From assembly GCF_037076455.1 (NCBI RefSeq), contig NZ_AP028679.1, positions 635,501-699,500 of the forward strand: 64,000 nt of DNA, in the 5' to 3' direction. Both the position numbers and the translations under genes were made by a program. Below are positions 29,764 through 37,928 of the stretch, one piece after another. This DNA comes from Desulfoferula mesophila (lineage in GTDB: Bacteria > Desulfobacterota > Desulfarculia > Desulfarculales > Desulfarculaceae). The notes under the pieces were generated by a model. It saw only the letters and a program-made list of their open reading frames with translations. It was not told where the DNA came from and ran no database searches. Numbering within the stretch: position 1 is the first letter of the stretch; each line of letters opens with the position of its first letter.

Positions 29764-30930
29764 ATGAGCAATTTGGGAACCGTAAAAGGCTACCGTCGCG
29801 AGAACGGCCGGGTGGGCATCCGCAACCATGTCCTGATCCTTCCCTTGGACGACCTTTCCAACGCGGCCTGCGAGGCCGTGGCCAACAACATCAAGGGCAC
29901 CAAGGCCATTCCGCACGCCTATGGGCGTTTGCAGTTCGGCGAGGACCTCAAGCTGTATTTCCGCACCCTGATCGGCACTGGGGCCAACCCCAACGTGGCC
30001 GCGGTGGTGGTGATCGGCATCGAGCCCGAGTGGACCAACATCATCGTGGACGGCATCGCCGAGACCGGCAAGCCGGTGACCGGCTTCTCCATCGAGCGCA
30101 CCGGCGACATCGGCACCATCGCCAAGGCCTCCTGGAAGGCCAAGGAATACGTGCACTGGGCCAGCGAGTTGAAGCGGGAAGAGGTTGACCTGAGCGAGAT
30201 TTGGGTTTCGACCAAGTGCGGCGAGAGCGACACCACCAGCGGTCTGGCCTCCAACCCCACGGTGGGCAACGTTTTTGACAAGCTGCTGGACGCCGGGGCG
30301 ACCTGCTCCTTTGGTGAGACCTCTGAGATCACCGGCGCGGAGCACTGGTGCAAGGCTCGTGGGGCGACGCCCGAACTAGGCGAGGCCTTCATGGCCATCT
30401 TCGACAAGTACCAGGCCATGGTGGAGGCCAACAAGACCGACGACCTTTCGGGCAGCCAGCCGACCAAGGGCAACATCCGTGGCGGTCTGACCACCATCGA
30501 GGAGAAGGCCTTCGGCAACCTGCAGAAGATGGGCAAGAAGCATCCTTACGTGGGCGTCTTGGACAAGGCGGAGACTCCGACCGGTCCTGGCCTTTGGTAC
30601 ATGGACACCAGCAGCGCGGCGGCCGAGGCGGTCACTCTGTGGGCGGCGGGCGGTTTCGTGGCCCACCTGTTCCCCACGGGTCAGGGCAACATCATCGGCA
30701 ACCCCATCGAGCCGGTGATTAAGCTTTCGGCCAACCCGCTGACCGTCTCCACCATGAGCGAGCACATCGACTACGACTGCTCGGCCATCCTGCGCGGCGA
30801 GATGACCCTGGACCAGTCCGGCGACGGTCTCATGGACATGCTCAAGCGGACCTGCAACGGCCGCCTCACCTGCCAGGAGGTCCTGGGACACCAGGAGTTC
30901 GTCATCACCAAGCTTTACGAGAGCGCATAG
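29764..30930 (+). CDS. suyB: (2R)-sulfolactate sulfo-lyase, large subunit
   Basis: 388 residues of the UxaA/GarD large-domain family. It opens [19 protein letters not shown], contains [19 protein letters not shown], then [20 protein letters not shown] (family metal/substrate region) and ends near [10 protein letters not shown]. In this family a metal-dependent enzyme eliminates a leaving group beta to a carboxylate; SuyAB eliminates sulfite from (R)-sulfolactate to give pyruvate. The start is the ATG at 29764, two bases after the suyA stop, with AGAGG upstream; a GTG at 29755 is also in frame. The neighbours (two sulfolactate dehydrogenases and a carboxylate transporter) support this substrate over sugar acids. 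Confidence 0.83.
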   Translation: MSNLGTVKGYRRENGRVGIRNHVLILPLDDLSNAACEAVANNIKGTKAIPHAYGRLQFGEDLKLYFRTLIGTGANPNVAAVVVIGIEPEWTNIIVDGIAETGKPVTGFSIERTGDIGTIAKASWKAKEYVHWASELKREEVDLSEIWVSTKCGESDTTSGLASNPTVGNVFDKLLDAGATCSFGETSEITGAEHWCKARGATPELGEAFMAIFDKYQAMVEANKTDDLSGSQPTKGNIRGGLTTIEEKAFGNLQKMGKKHPYVGVLDKAETPTGPGLWYMDTSSAAAEAVTLWAAGGFVAHLFPTGQGNIIGNPIEPVIKLSANPLTVSTMSEHIDYDCSAILRGEMTLDQSGDGLMDMLKRTCNGRLTCQEVLGHQEFVITKLYESA

Positions 30931-30938
30931 AACCATGC

Positions 30939-30973
30939 GCGGCCCGTTTCGCCCCAGCGGCGGAACGGGCCGC
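30939..30973 (+). terminator. Intercistronic hairpin between suyB and tctC
   Basis: GCGGCCCGTT (30939-30948) pairs with AACGGGCCGC (30964-30973), with further pairing inside. No T run follows. It is probably an mRNA-stabilising or attenuating element rather than a full stop, since co-directional operon genes continue. Confidence 0.55.
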
Positions 30974-31004
30974 GATACGACTTTCCATTAATCAAGAGGA
31001 TGTC

Positions 31005-31952
31005 ATGAAAAAGATGTTGGTGATTGCGCTGGCCGCATGCCTGTGCCTGGTCCTGGCCGTCCCGGCCCTGGCCAAATATCCGTCCGATCCAATAGTCTAT
31101 CAGATTCCCTTTGGCCCCGGCGGCCAGTCCGACCTGGAAGCCCGGCGGCAGCAGCCCATGCTGGAGAAGATCCTGGGGGTCAAGGTCATCGTGCAATACA
31201 AGCCCGGCGGCGGCGGCTCCATCGGCTGGGCCACCCTGGTCAAGGAAAAGCCCGATGGCTACTTCATCAGCGGCATCAATATTCCCCACATCGTGTTGCA
31301 GCCCCTGGCCCGCGGCAACGCCGGTTATAAGACCGACGAGCTGGAGCCCATCGCCCTGTTCCAGGCCACGCCCATCGGCCTGGCCGTGCTCAAGGACAGC
31401 CCCTTCAAGAGCCTGGCCGACCTGGTCAAGTATGCCAAGGAGCATCCCGGCGAGGTGATCTGCGGCGGCTCGGGCACCTGGTCCGGCCACCACATTGCCC
31501 ACCTGCAGTTTTCCAAGGCGGCGGGCATCAAGATGACCTACATCCCCTCCAAGGGCGCGGCCAAGAGCATCGCGGCCTTCCTGGGCGGACACGTCAAGGC
31601 GGTCTGGGCCAACAGCAACGACCTGGTACAGCACGCCGACAAGATCCGGGTGCTGGCCTTCGGTACCAAGAAGCCCTTCCCCAACCTGCCCGCGGTGCCC
31701 ACCTTCGAGAGCCTGGGCTACAAGATCTACGCCTCCATCGACCGCGGCGCGGCCGCGCCTCCCAAGACCCCGGCCGCCATTATCAAGGTCCTGCAGGACG
31801 CCTTCCTGAAGATCTCCAACGATCCCAAGGTGCAGGAGCAGATGAAGAAGGACGGCTTCGTGCCCCTGTCCATGGGCGCCGCCGAGACCAAGGCCTACAT
31901 CGCCGAGAAGGTCAAGGAATGGGGCCCGGTGGTCAAGGAATTCAAAAAGTAA
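31005..31952 (+). CDS. tctC: Tripartite tricarboxylate transporter substrate-binding protein (TctC family; SlcH-like)
   Basis: 315 residues. A signal peptide (MLVIALAACLCLVLAVPALA, cleavage near 23) precedes a periplasmic-binding fold of the TctC/Bug family: IVYQIPFGPGGQSDLEAR, VIVQYKPGGGGSIGW and MTYIPSKGAAKSIAAFLGGH. It would capture the substrate in the periplasm and deliver it to TctAB. Given the operon, sulfolactate is the likely ligand. The gene is flanked by two strong hairpins (30939-30973 and 31975-32003), a usual sign that this segment of the mRNA accumulates more than the rest. AAGAGG is upstream of the ATG. Confidence 0.88.
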   Translation: MKKMLVIALAACLCLVLAVPALAKYPSDPIVYQIPFGPGGQSDLEARRQQPMLEKILGVKVIVQYKPGGGGSIGWATLVKEKPDGYFISGINIPHIVLQPLARGNAGYKTDELEPIALFQATPIGLAVLKDSPFKSLADLVKYAKEHPGEVICGGSGTWSGHHIAHLQFSKAAGIKMTYIPSKGAAKSIAAFLGGHVKAVWANSNDLVQHADKIRVLAFGTKKPFPNLPAVPTFESLGYKIYASIDRGAAAPPKTPAAIIKVLQDAFLKISNDPKVQEQMKKDGFVPLSMGAAETKAYIAEKVKEWGPVVKEFKK

Positions 31953-31974
31953 CCTCCCACGTTTTTAGTGTCCC

Positions 31975-32003
31975 GCGCCGGAGCCCGCTAGGGGCTCCGG
32001 CGC
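31975..32003 (+). terminator. Intercistronic hairpin between tctC and tctA
   Basis: GCGCCGGAGCCC (31975-31986) pairs perfectly over 12 bases with GGGCTCCGGCGC (31992-32003), loop of five. No T run follows, so partial termination or 3' protection of the tctC message is likelier than full termination. Confidence 0.65.
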
Positions 32004-32024
32004 CCAAAGAATTGGGGGCCCCCC

Positions 32025-33581
32025 ATGTTTGATGTCGCATTTCAGGGCCTGCTACAGGTTTTTCTGCCCCACAACTTCCTGGTGCTGTTCATCGGGGTGT
32101 TCATGGGCATCGTTTTCGGGGCCCTGCCCGGGCTCACGGCCACCATGGGTCTGGCCCTGTTGGTGCCCTTCACCTTCACCATGTCCCCCGCCGCGGGCCT
32201 GATCATGCTGGCCGGCATCTACGTGGGCGCCATGTACGGCGACGCCATCCCGGCGGTGCTCATCAACACGCCGGGCACCCCGGCGGCCATCGCCACTACC
32301 TTTGACGGCTTTCCCTTGGCCCAAAAGGGCATGGCCCAGCACGGCCTGGTGGCCGCGGCGGTGGCCAGCGCCTTCGGCTCCCTGGTGGCCAACATGGTGT
32401 TGGCGGCGGCCGCGCCTCCCCTGGCCGAGGTCTCGCTGCAGTTCGGCCCGCCCGAGTATTTCTGGTTGGGCATCTTCGGCCTGACCATCATCAGCACCCT
32501 GTCCACGGGCAACATGTTTAAGGGCTTTTTGGCCGGCACCATCGGCATGCTGCTCTCGGCGGTGGGCATGGCCGACCTGGGCGGAGACATCCGCCTGACC
32601 TTCGGCTTTCCCGAGTTGCAGGGCGGCATCGAGCTGATCGTGGCCCTGATCGGCTTCTTCTGCCTGCCCGAGATTCTCAGCAGCGTCATCGGGCAGCGTC
32701 GGGCCGCCTACACCGAGGAGGCCTCCAATCCCAAGCTTTCTGTGGTGTGGGAGGTGATCAAGAGCCTGTTGGGACGCCCCTGGCTGTTGATCCGTTCCTC
32801 CATCATCGGCACGGTGGTGGGTTTCGCCCCCGGCGCGGGCGGCAACATCGCCAGCATGGTCTCCTACAACGAGGCCTGCCGCTGGGACAAGCACCCCGAG
32901 GAGTACGGCAAGGGAACCATCAAGGGCGTGGCCGCCTCCGAGGCCGCCAACAGCGCCATGGCCCCCGGCTCGTTGATCCCCTTGCTCACCTTGGGCATCC
33001 CCGGCTCGCCCCCGGCGGCGGTGATCCTGGGGGCCCTGATGCTGCACGGCATGAAGCCGGGAGCCGAGCTGTTCAGCGAGCACGCCACGGTGACCTTCGC
33101 CTTCATCATGGGCCTGTTGGTGGCGGCTTTTCTGGTTACGATCATCGGCTCCTTCGGCAGCTTCGTCTTCGCCCGCATCATCAACATCCCCTCGCGCTAC
33201 CTGGCGCCGGCCATCGTGTTCATGACCGTGCTGGGCTCCTACGCCATCCGCAACAACATGCTCGACGTGTGGATCATGTTCATCTTCGGGATCATTGGCT
33301 ACGTGAGCAGCAAGCTCAAGTTCCACCCCGCGCCCATCGTGCTGGGGCTGATCCTGGGACCCTTCGTGGAAGAAGGTTTGGTGCAGTCCATGCTGGCGGG
33401 CAAGGCCGAGGGCGGCACCCTGTCCTACATGGTCTTGCGGCCCATTAGCGGGGTGCTCATCGCCCTGTGCCTGATGTCCCTGCTGTGGCCGGCCTATGCC
33501 GCCTGGCGGGCCAAGCACAGAAAGCCGGACGATGTATGCCAGGTGCCCCTGGAGAAGTTGGAGGCCAGCGATGAAGAGTGA
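32025..33581 (+). CDS. tctA: Tripartite tricarboxylate transporter large permease (TctA; SlcG-like)
   Basis: 518 residues, about 12 hydrophobic helices. The TctA signature is visible early: GIVFGALPGLTATMGLALL and AIYVGAMYGDAIPAVLINTPG-type sequence (IYVGAMYGDAIPAVLINTPG spans about 65-84), repeated in the second half as GFAPGAGGNIASMVSYNEA and LLTLGIPGSPPAAVILGAL. It is the sodium- or proton-driven translocating subunit. It overlaps tctB by 11 bases, and the operon suggests sulfolactate as substrate. Confidence 0.9.
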   Translation: MFDVAFQGLLQVFLPHNFLVLFIGVFMGIVFGALPGLTATMGLALLVPFTFTMSPAAGLIMLAGIYVGAMYGDAIPAVLINTPGTPAAIATTFDGFPLAQKGMAQHGLVAAAVASAFGSLVANMVLAAAAPPLAEVSLQFGPPEYFWLGIFGLTIISTLSTGNMFKGFLAGTIGMLLSAVGMADLGGDIRLTFGFPELQGGIELIVALIGFFCLPEILSSVIGQRRAAYTEEASNPKLSVVWEVIKSLLGRPWLLIRSSIIGTVVGFAPGAGGNIASMVSYNEACRWDKHPEEYGKGTIKGVAASEAANSAMAPGSLIPLLTLGIPGSPPAAVILGALMLHGMKPGAELFSEHATVTFAFIMGLLVAAFLVTIIGSFGSFVFARIINIPSRYLAPAIVFMTVLGSYAIRNNMLDVWIMFIFGIIGYVSSKLKFHPAPIVLGLILGPFVEEGLVQSMLAGKAEGGTLSYMVLRPISGVLIALCLMSLLWPAYAAWRAKHRKPDDVCQVPLEKLEASDEE

Positions 33582-34053
33582 TGCAACGATGAAGCAGGCC
33601 AGACTGCTCAACAGCGACCTGATCGTGGGGTCCTTCAGCCTCGGCCTGGCCGCGCTGGCCTATTTCAACACCCGCCATCTGAGCAAACTGGGCGGGGTGT
33701 TCGTGGATTACGTTCTGTGGGCCATGATGATCCTGGGCGGGATCATCGTGATCAAGGGCTTCATCAAGCCCGAGCGCATCCGCTTTTTCGATTCAGCCAT
33801 CGAACGCAACAACGTGGCCATAGGGGTGTGCATTCTGCTGCTCTACCTGATCTTCCTGCCCCTGGCCGGCTTCCTGGCCTCCAGCTACGCCTTTTACTTT
33901 TGCTTCAACCTCTACCTGGCCGACGAGCGCTTCACCACCAAGAACATCCTGTTCTCGGCCCTGCTCACGGCGGCGGTGGTTACCGCCTTTTACTTTATCT
34001 TCAAAGAATTTTTGGGGGTGCCCCTGCCCGTGAGTTCCTGGTTCAGCGGATAG
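33571..34053 (+). CDS. tctB: Tripartite tricarboxylate transporter small permease (TctB; SlcF-like)
   Basis: 160 residues with four hydrophobic segments, the TctB layout (LIVGSFSLGLAALAYF, YVLWAMMILGGIIVI, VAIGVCILLLYLIFLP, LFSALLTAAVVTAFYFIF). It is the small subunit of the TctABC carrier. The start at 33571 overlaps the tctA stop and has GGAGG upstream. The order C-A-B differs from the common C-B-A order. The operon ends here with the hairpin at 34126-34157. Confidence 0.85.
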   Translation: MKSDATMKQARLLNSDLIVGSFSLGLAALAYFNTRHLSKLGGVFVDYVLWAMMILGGIIVIKGFIKPERIRFFDSAIERNNVAIGVCILLLYLIFLPLAGFLASSYAFYFCFNLYLADERFTTKNILFSALLTAAVVTAFYFIFKEFLGVPLPVSSWFSG

Positions 34054-34125
34054 AGGCTAGCCGGCAAGGGCTTGGCTGCCCCGCAGGGGCCGGGGCCATG
34101 ATTACGGGCGGTTAAATTAAAGTGC

Positions 34126-34157
34126 GCCGGCATGGGCAACCATGCCGGCCTACTTTT
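34126..34157 (+). terminator. Intrinsic terminator of the sulfolactate operon
   Basis: GCCGGCATG (34126-34134) pairs with CATGCCGGC (34141-34149), a perfect 9-bp stem with a 6-base loop, followed by CTACTTTT. It comes 72 bases after the tctB stop. Confidence 0.65.
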
Positions 34158-34342
34158 GCAAGGGGTACCCCATCGGCGCCACGGGTCTTTCCATGCTTTA
34201 CGAGCTCAGCACCCAGTTGCGCCGCGAAGCCGGCCCCAGGCAGGTGCCGGGCGCCGAGCTGGCCATTCAAGCGAACGGCGGCGGCATCATCGGGCTGGAA
34301 GAAGCGGCCTGCTCCGTGACGATTCTGGAGAGGGGCGAATAG
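34142..34342 (+). pseudogene. Thiolase C-terminal fragment
   Basis: A 66-codon frame whose product matches only the last part of an acetyl-CoA acetyltransferase/thiolase: [20 protein letters not shown] corresponds to the 'GHPIGATG' active-site segment (His replaced by Tyr) and [18 protein letters not shown] to the C-terminal glycine-rich catalytic loop. An in-frame stop lies a few codons upstream of the ATG, which itself sits inside the operon terminator hairpin, so this is a remnant, not a small gene. It marks a deletion or rearrangement at the operon boundary. Confidence 0.75.
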
Positions 34343-34384
34343 GCCGTCGGTAAAGGACGCTTGGTCCCCGCGCGACGCCGCGCG

Positions 34385-34756
34385 TCAATAGTTGCGCAAT
34401 AGTTCCTCGCGCAAGGCCACGGCGTTGTTGCGCTCTTGGTCCTTGGCCGCGTAGAGTAGGGTGACGGGACCCGCTTCGATCTCTTGGGCCAACTCTCGCA
34501 GCTTGGCCTTTTTGTCCCGGGCCTTCAGCTCCAGGCGGTATCGCCTCTTAAATTCCTGCCAGCGGGCCAGGTCGTGGCCAAACCAATGGCGCAGCTCATC
34601 GCTGGGGGCCAGTTCCTTGAGCCAGCCGTCCAGGCGCGCCCGGGCCTTGCTCACTCCGCGGGGCCAAAGCAGGTCCACCAGATAGCGCTTGCCGTCGCCG
34701 GGTTCGGCCGGGTCATAGATCCTCTTGATTCGCGGTCCGCCGCCTCGCATGTTCAC
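34385..34756 (-). CDS. DUF488 family protein (YeaO-like)
   Basis: 123 residues covering the whole DUF488 domain: RIYDPAEPGDGKRYLVDLLW, PRGVSKARARLDGWLKELAP, WFGHDLARWQEFKRRY and VTLLYAAKDQERNNAVAL, all conserved features of this family. The function is unknown. The start is either the GTG at 34756 or the ATG two codons later (34750); the GGGGTGAAC context does not settle it. It is 11 bases beyond the stop of the hemerythrin gene on the same strand, so the two are probably co-transcribed. Confidence 0.88.
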   Translation of the reverse strand: MNMRGGGPRIKRIYDPAEPGDGKRYLVDLLWPRGVSKARARLDGWLKELAPSDELRHWFGHDLARWQEFKRRYRLELKARDKKAKLRELAQEIEAGPVTLLYAAKDQERNNAVALREELLRNY

Positions 34757-34767
34757 CCCAGGCGTTG

Positions 34768-35304
34768 CTAGCGGTTCTTTTCATAGCTCTCGACTTTTGC
34801 ACGGAAAAAGTCGTGGATCAGCTTGCGGTCGAACTCGTAAAAGTCTTGGAGCATCTGGTCCATCTCTTGGCGGCTGAAAAACTCCATTATGGGAAAGAAG
34901 AAACGCTTGTCCTCCTTTTCTATATGCCGGGGATAAAAGGCGGCGAGCTTCTGCAACAGGCCGACCAACTCCTGGGCGCCGTCGCCGGATTGGACGTGGG
35001 CGAGATTGGCCTCGTAAAGGCTTTTGACCATGGCGCGGCCCTGTTTGTGTTCCTGAATCAGCTCGTCGGTTATGGCCGACAACTCGGGTGGGAGCTTTTT
35101 GTGGCTGAGTTCCCGGAAAAGCAGGTCCTCTTCCTTGCCGTGGTGGCAACGGTCGGCATAGACCCGGAAAAACTCCACCGCGTCGGCGATGAGCTTGGCT
35201 TCCGGCTCGGCGCCGCCCTGTACCAACTCGGCTTGTTTGCGGATCAGGTCTGTCATGCGCTCAATCAGGCGATGTTCATGCATCAAGGGACCAATCGGCT
35301 GCAT
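34768..35304 (-). CDS. Hemerythrin-like (HHE cation-binding) protein
   Basis: 178 residues forming a four-helix bundle with iron ligands in the usual places: LMHEH at 7-11, CHHGKEED at 53-60, EHKQGR at 85-90 and YPRHIEKED at 124-132. Hemerythrin-like proteins bind a di-iron centre and handle oxygen, nitric oxide or iron. The ATG has GGAGG just upstream. It is followed by DUF488 on the same strand. In an anaerobe a role in oxygen or NO defence is plausible but not shown. Confidence 0.88.
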   Translation of the reverse strand: MQPIGPLMHEHRLIERMTDLIRKQAELVQGGAEPEAKLIADAVEFFRVYADRCHHGKEEDLLFRELSHKKLPPELSAITDELIQEHKQGRAMVKSLYEANLAHVQSGDGAQELVGLLQKLAAFYPRHIEKEDKRFFFPIMEFFSRQEMDQMLQDFYEFDRKLIHDFFRAKVESYEKNR

Positions 35305-35613
35305 CTTGGCCTCCGTTCAGCCAAATTCGCTCGATTTCGGCTGAGTTTGCGTAATTATTTTGTCAAATATCCTCTATCGACCAGATTCAGGCCTGGGAAC
35401 CGGCTTTGTCAAGCAAGGGTCCTTGGGGGGCAACCCCGCCACCAAGGCCATGCCCAGGGGCTGGAGCAACCCGGCGGGGCCATTTTTTGTTGGCGCCGGG
35501 GCGGCCCGCGCCACTATCCTCAAACAGCTGAGGCCGCGGGGTGTGGCGGTCTTTGGCGTGGATTGAGATCGAAACCAAAAACCTCCGGCCACGGTGAGCA
35601 AGGAGCAAGCCTG
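35305..35613. other. Divergent intergenic region between hemerythrin and MaoC genes
   Basis: Promoters for both genes are expected. A plus-strand frame at 35360-35566 opens with TTG, lacks a ribosome site and matches nothing I recognise. The A+T-rich patch 35348-35375 is the likeliest promoter area. AAGGAG at 35600 is the MaoC ribosome site. Confidence 0.4.
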
Positions 35614-36093
35614 ATGAAGCAACCCGGTTTTCCCACCTCGCGGGATGAGCGCTATCTGGAGGACTACCAAGAAGGCGCGGTGCATGAGTTCGGACCCATT
35701 GGTATCAGCCGGGAAGAAATAATCGAGTTCGGCCGGAAGTACGACCCCCAGGCCTTTCACACCGATCCCGAGGCGGCCAAGCAGTCCATTTACGGGGGGC
35801 TGATCGCCAGCGGCTGGCAGTCCTGCGCGCTGTTCATGCGCCTGTTCGTGGATCATTACCTGCCCGGCAAGGCCAGCCTGGGCAGCCCCGGAGTGGACGA
35901 ACTACGCTGGCTGAAACCGGTGCGTCCCGGCGACCAATTGTTCCTGCGGGTCACCGTGCGCCAGGTAAAGCCCTCGACCAGCAAGCCCGACCGCGGGGCC
36001 TTGTTTTCCTGGTGCGAGATGCTCAATCAAGACAAAGAGGTGGTCTCCACCATGCTGGCGATCAACCTGATCAGCTATCGCGGGCAAGCCTGA
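35614..36093 (+). CDS. MaoC-like hot-dog dehydratase
   Basis: 159 residues, single hot-dog fold of the MaoC/(R)-enoyl-CoA hydratase type. The catalytic Asp-His element is EFGRKYDPQAFHTDPEAA at about 38-55 (D44, H49), followed by YGGLIASGWQ, the conserved glycine-rich turn. Such proteins hydrate enoyl-CoA thioesters. AAGGAGCAAGC lies upstream of the ATG. It stands alone between divergent and convergent neighbours, so no pathway can be read from context. Confidence 0.85.
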   Translation: MKQPGFPTSRDERYLEDYQEGAVHEFGPIGISREEIIEFGRKYDPQAFHTDPEAAKQSIYGGLIASGWQSCALFMRLFVDHYLPGKASLGSPGVDELRWLKPVRPGDQLFLRVTVRQVKPSTSKPDRGALFSWCEMLNQDKEVVSTMLAINLISYRGQA

Positions 36094-36173
36094 CGGCGCG
36101 GCCCTCAACCAGCCCGCGCCCGGACAGTTGGTGGTTGGGGGATGCCTTTTCCGGAAATGCCTTATTTCAAGCC

Positions 36174-36986
36174 TTAGAAGTAGAAGGTCAGCCCCAGCCA
36201 GGGACCTTGCAGGGTGCCGTCGAAGGCCATGGCGCCGCTGCCCGATTCCCCGTTGCTGTAGTCGGTGTAATACCACTGGTAGCCGAAGCGCAGGGCGGCC
36301 CAATCCACGAAGCGCCAGTTGGCCCCCAGGGCCACCTGCCAGGTCAGTTCCGCGGCGTCGCCGATGCCGAAGCCGCCGATATCGCCACGCAGGCCCAGTT
36401 GCCAGGCTTCGCTCAACGACAGGACCACCCGGCCGCCGATCAGGGGGTCCCACCAGGTGGTGCTTCCGCCGAAGTTCTGGCTGTCCCCCCCATCGGCGGG
36501 CTGCAGGTTGAGCTCTTCTTTCAGATAGGAGTAGCGCACCCCCACATAGGGCTGCAAGGACAGGCGAGGGCCCTTTTCCTTGGCGGATAGGTCGGTGGAG
36601 TAGGCTTCATAGGCCGCGGCCAGCTCGATAAAGTTGAGGCGCACGTCGGGCTTGGCCTCGATGTCGCCGTAGCCCTGGGTTTGCACGGTGCTGTCCTGAT
36701 CGACCTTGATGTAGATGCCGTCGAAGATGAAGCCCCACTTGCAACGCCAGGCCTCGAACCGGGCGGCGCCGGCCAGCACGTCGAAGTTGTCCCAGATGTC
36801 GCTGAACGATGCGTCCACGTTGGCGGTGTAATTGCCCACAGTGGAATCGGCATCCACCGATATGAGCCAGAGATAGGGGGTCAGCTCGAAACGCCAAGCA
36901 GGCTCCTCGGCCGCGGCGGCGGGCGCCGCGAATAGGAACGCGCAAAGGAGCAACAGGACTATCGAAGCGGAAAATTTTCGGCTCAT
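36174..36986 (-). CDS. Outer-membrane beta-barrel protein
   Basis: 270 residues. A signal peptide (FSASIVLLLLCAFLFAAPAAA) is followed by alternating aromatic/polar strands and a C-terminal Phe (LGLTFYF), the signature for BAM-dependent outer-membrane insertion. Strand-like repeats (WRFELTPYLWLISVDADST, RLSLQPYVGVRYSYLKEEL, WRFVDWAALRFGYQWYYTDY) suggest an eight- to ten-stranded barrel. No substrate is evident. Confidence 0.8.
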   Translation of the reverse strand: MSRKFSASIVLLLLCAFLFAAPAAAAEEPAWRFELTPYLWLISVDADSTVGNYTANVDASFSDIWDNFDVLAGAARFEAWRCKWGFIFDGIYIKVDQDSTVQTQGYGDIEAKPDVRLNFIELAAAYEAYSTDLSAKEKGPRLSLQPYVGVRYSYLKEELNLQPADGGDSQNFGGSTTWWDPLIGGRVVLSLSEAWQLGLRGDIGGFGIGDAAELTWQVALGANWRFVDWAALRFGYQWYYTDYSNGESGSGAMAFDGTLQGPWLGLTFYF

Positions 36987-37132
36987 GTCTAGCTCTTCTC
37001 CGGCGGCGGATTAACTTACCCCGCGCCGTTTTTTTCCAATGAATCCCACGGCAAGCAAACAAAAGAATGCGCCAGCGAGCGGTGAAACCAATTTGGCGCC
37101 CTTGCGGCTGCCCGCCGCAAGCGACATTCCTA

Positions 37133-37168
37133 AAAGGCGATTACAGGGCCCTGCCTGTAACCGCCTTT
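37133..37168 (-). terminator. Intrinsic terminator of the glycine-zipper lipoprotein gene
   Basis: Two nested arms pair: AAAGGCG/CGCCTTT and TTACAGG/CCTGTAA with one A/C mismatch between them and a 6-base loop. On the minus strand the stem is followed by TTTTAGG, so it ends transcription from 37496. Confidence 0.75.
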
Positions 37169-37214
37169 GCTCTAAGTAGCCGGGCCGGAGCGGCGCGCGG
37201 GCCAATCACCGGAG

Positions 37215-37496
37215 CTACTTGGTGGTGGAGCTTTGCTTGCCCGCGTTATAGCCCTGTTGATAGGCCTGTTCCTTGGCCTTTTGGTCGCGGTCGTAGAGGT
37301 AGCCTCCGGCGGCGCCGGCGGCGGCTCCTATGGCGGCTCCCCAACCGGCCGACCCGGCTATGGCGCCCACTACCGCGCCGCCGGCCGTGCCGATGGCGGC
37401 GCCGCTAAGGGTGCGCTGCTCGGTGTTGGACATGTTGGCGCAACCCACCATGGAAAACGCGAAGATCGCTATCAGGGCGATGCAAATGGCTTTCAT
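37215..37496 (-). CDS. Glycine-zipper outer-membrane lipoprotein
   Basis: 93 residues. A lipoprotein signal ends in the lipobox FSMVGC (Cys19 is the lipidation site). The middle is a repeated glycine-zipper (AAIGTAGGAVVGAIAGSAGW, then GAAIGAAAGAAGGYLYD), common in small outer-membrane lipoproteins of the YMGG/OmpA-like Gly-zipper group, and the C-terminal tail is hydrophilic. The start at 37496 has AGGAGA upstream; the longer frame lacks this. Role unknown; probably envelope stress or structure. Confidence 0.82.
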   Translation of the reverse strand: MKAICIALIAIFAFSMVGCANMSNTEQRTLSGAAIGTAGGAVVGAIAGSAGWGAAIGAAAGAAGGYLYDRDQKAKEQAYQQGYNAGKQSSTTK

Positions 37497-37544
37497 TTCG
37501 GCTCTCCTAATCAAGATGTCTTGAAACGGACGTATGGGTAAGCC

Positions 37545-37928
37545 CTATTTGCAGGGCCAAGTTTCAATCAGGAACCTGAACTCCGCCTCGACCGGCAGCT
37601 CTTGCATGTATTTGGGATTGGCCTGGGCCCAGTCCACGAACATCTTTACGGCCTTGTCGCGGGTGATGCCGCTGTTTTTGGGGATGCAGACCAGCTTCTC
37701 CCCCTTCTCCCCCATGCTAATGGCGTGGTAATAATGGAAGGCTCCGACCAGGTAACCTTGGCAGAAGTTAGCCGCTTGATTATACAGAGGGTCGTCCGGA
37801 GAGGCCGCGCAAAGATTGACCAGGTTTTGCGTCGTTCTGGCCTTGAAATCCTCGGGCGTCACTCCACCCGCCAGGGCGGGGGCCGCCCAAGCCATCAGGG
37901 CCAACAACACCAACAGTTTTTTGACCAT
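37545..37928 (-). CDS. Rap1a/Tai-like small secreted protein
   Basis: 127 residues. A signal peptide (LLVLLALMAWAAPALA) precedes a roughly 105-residue helical domain with three Cys residues and the family hallmark FCQGYLVGAFHYYHA. This domain is found in the Rap1a/Tai immunity proteins that neutralise type VI amidase effectors, but also in many periplasmic proteins with no such role. No effector or T6SS gene is near, so an immunity role is not supported here. The ATG has AAGGAGG upstream; the in-frame extension to 38069 is rejected. Confidence 0.72.
   Translation of the reverse strand: MVKKLLVLLALMAWAAPALAGGVTPEDFKARTTQNLVNLCAASPDDPLYNQAANFCQGYLVGAFHYYHAISMGEKGEKLVCIPKNSGITRDKAVKMFVDWAQANPKYMQELPVEAEFRFLIETWPCK

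Noticed and set aside
35360-35566. 68-codon plus-strand frame between the hemerythrin and MaoC genes
   Set aside because: TTG start, no ribosome site, no motif I recognise, and an equally long frame on the other strand.
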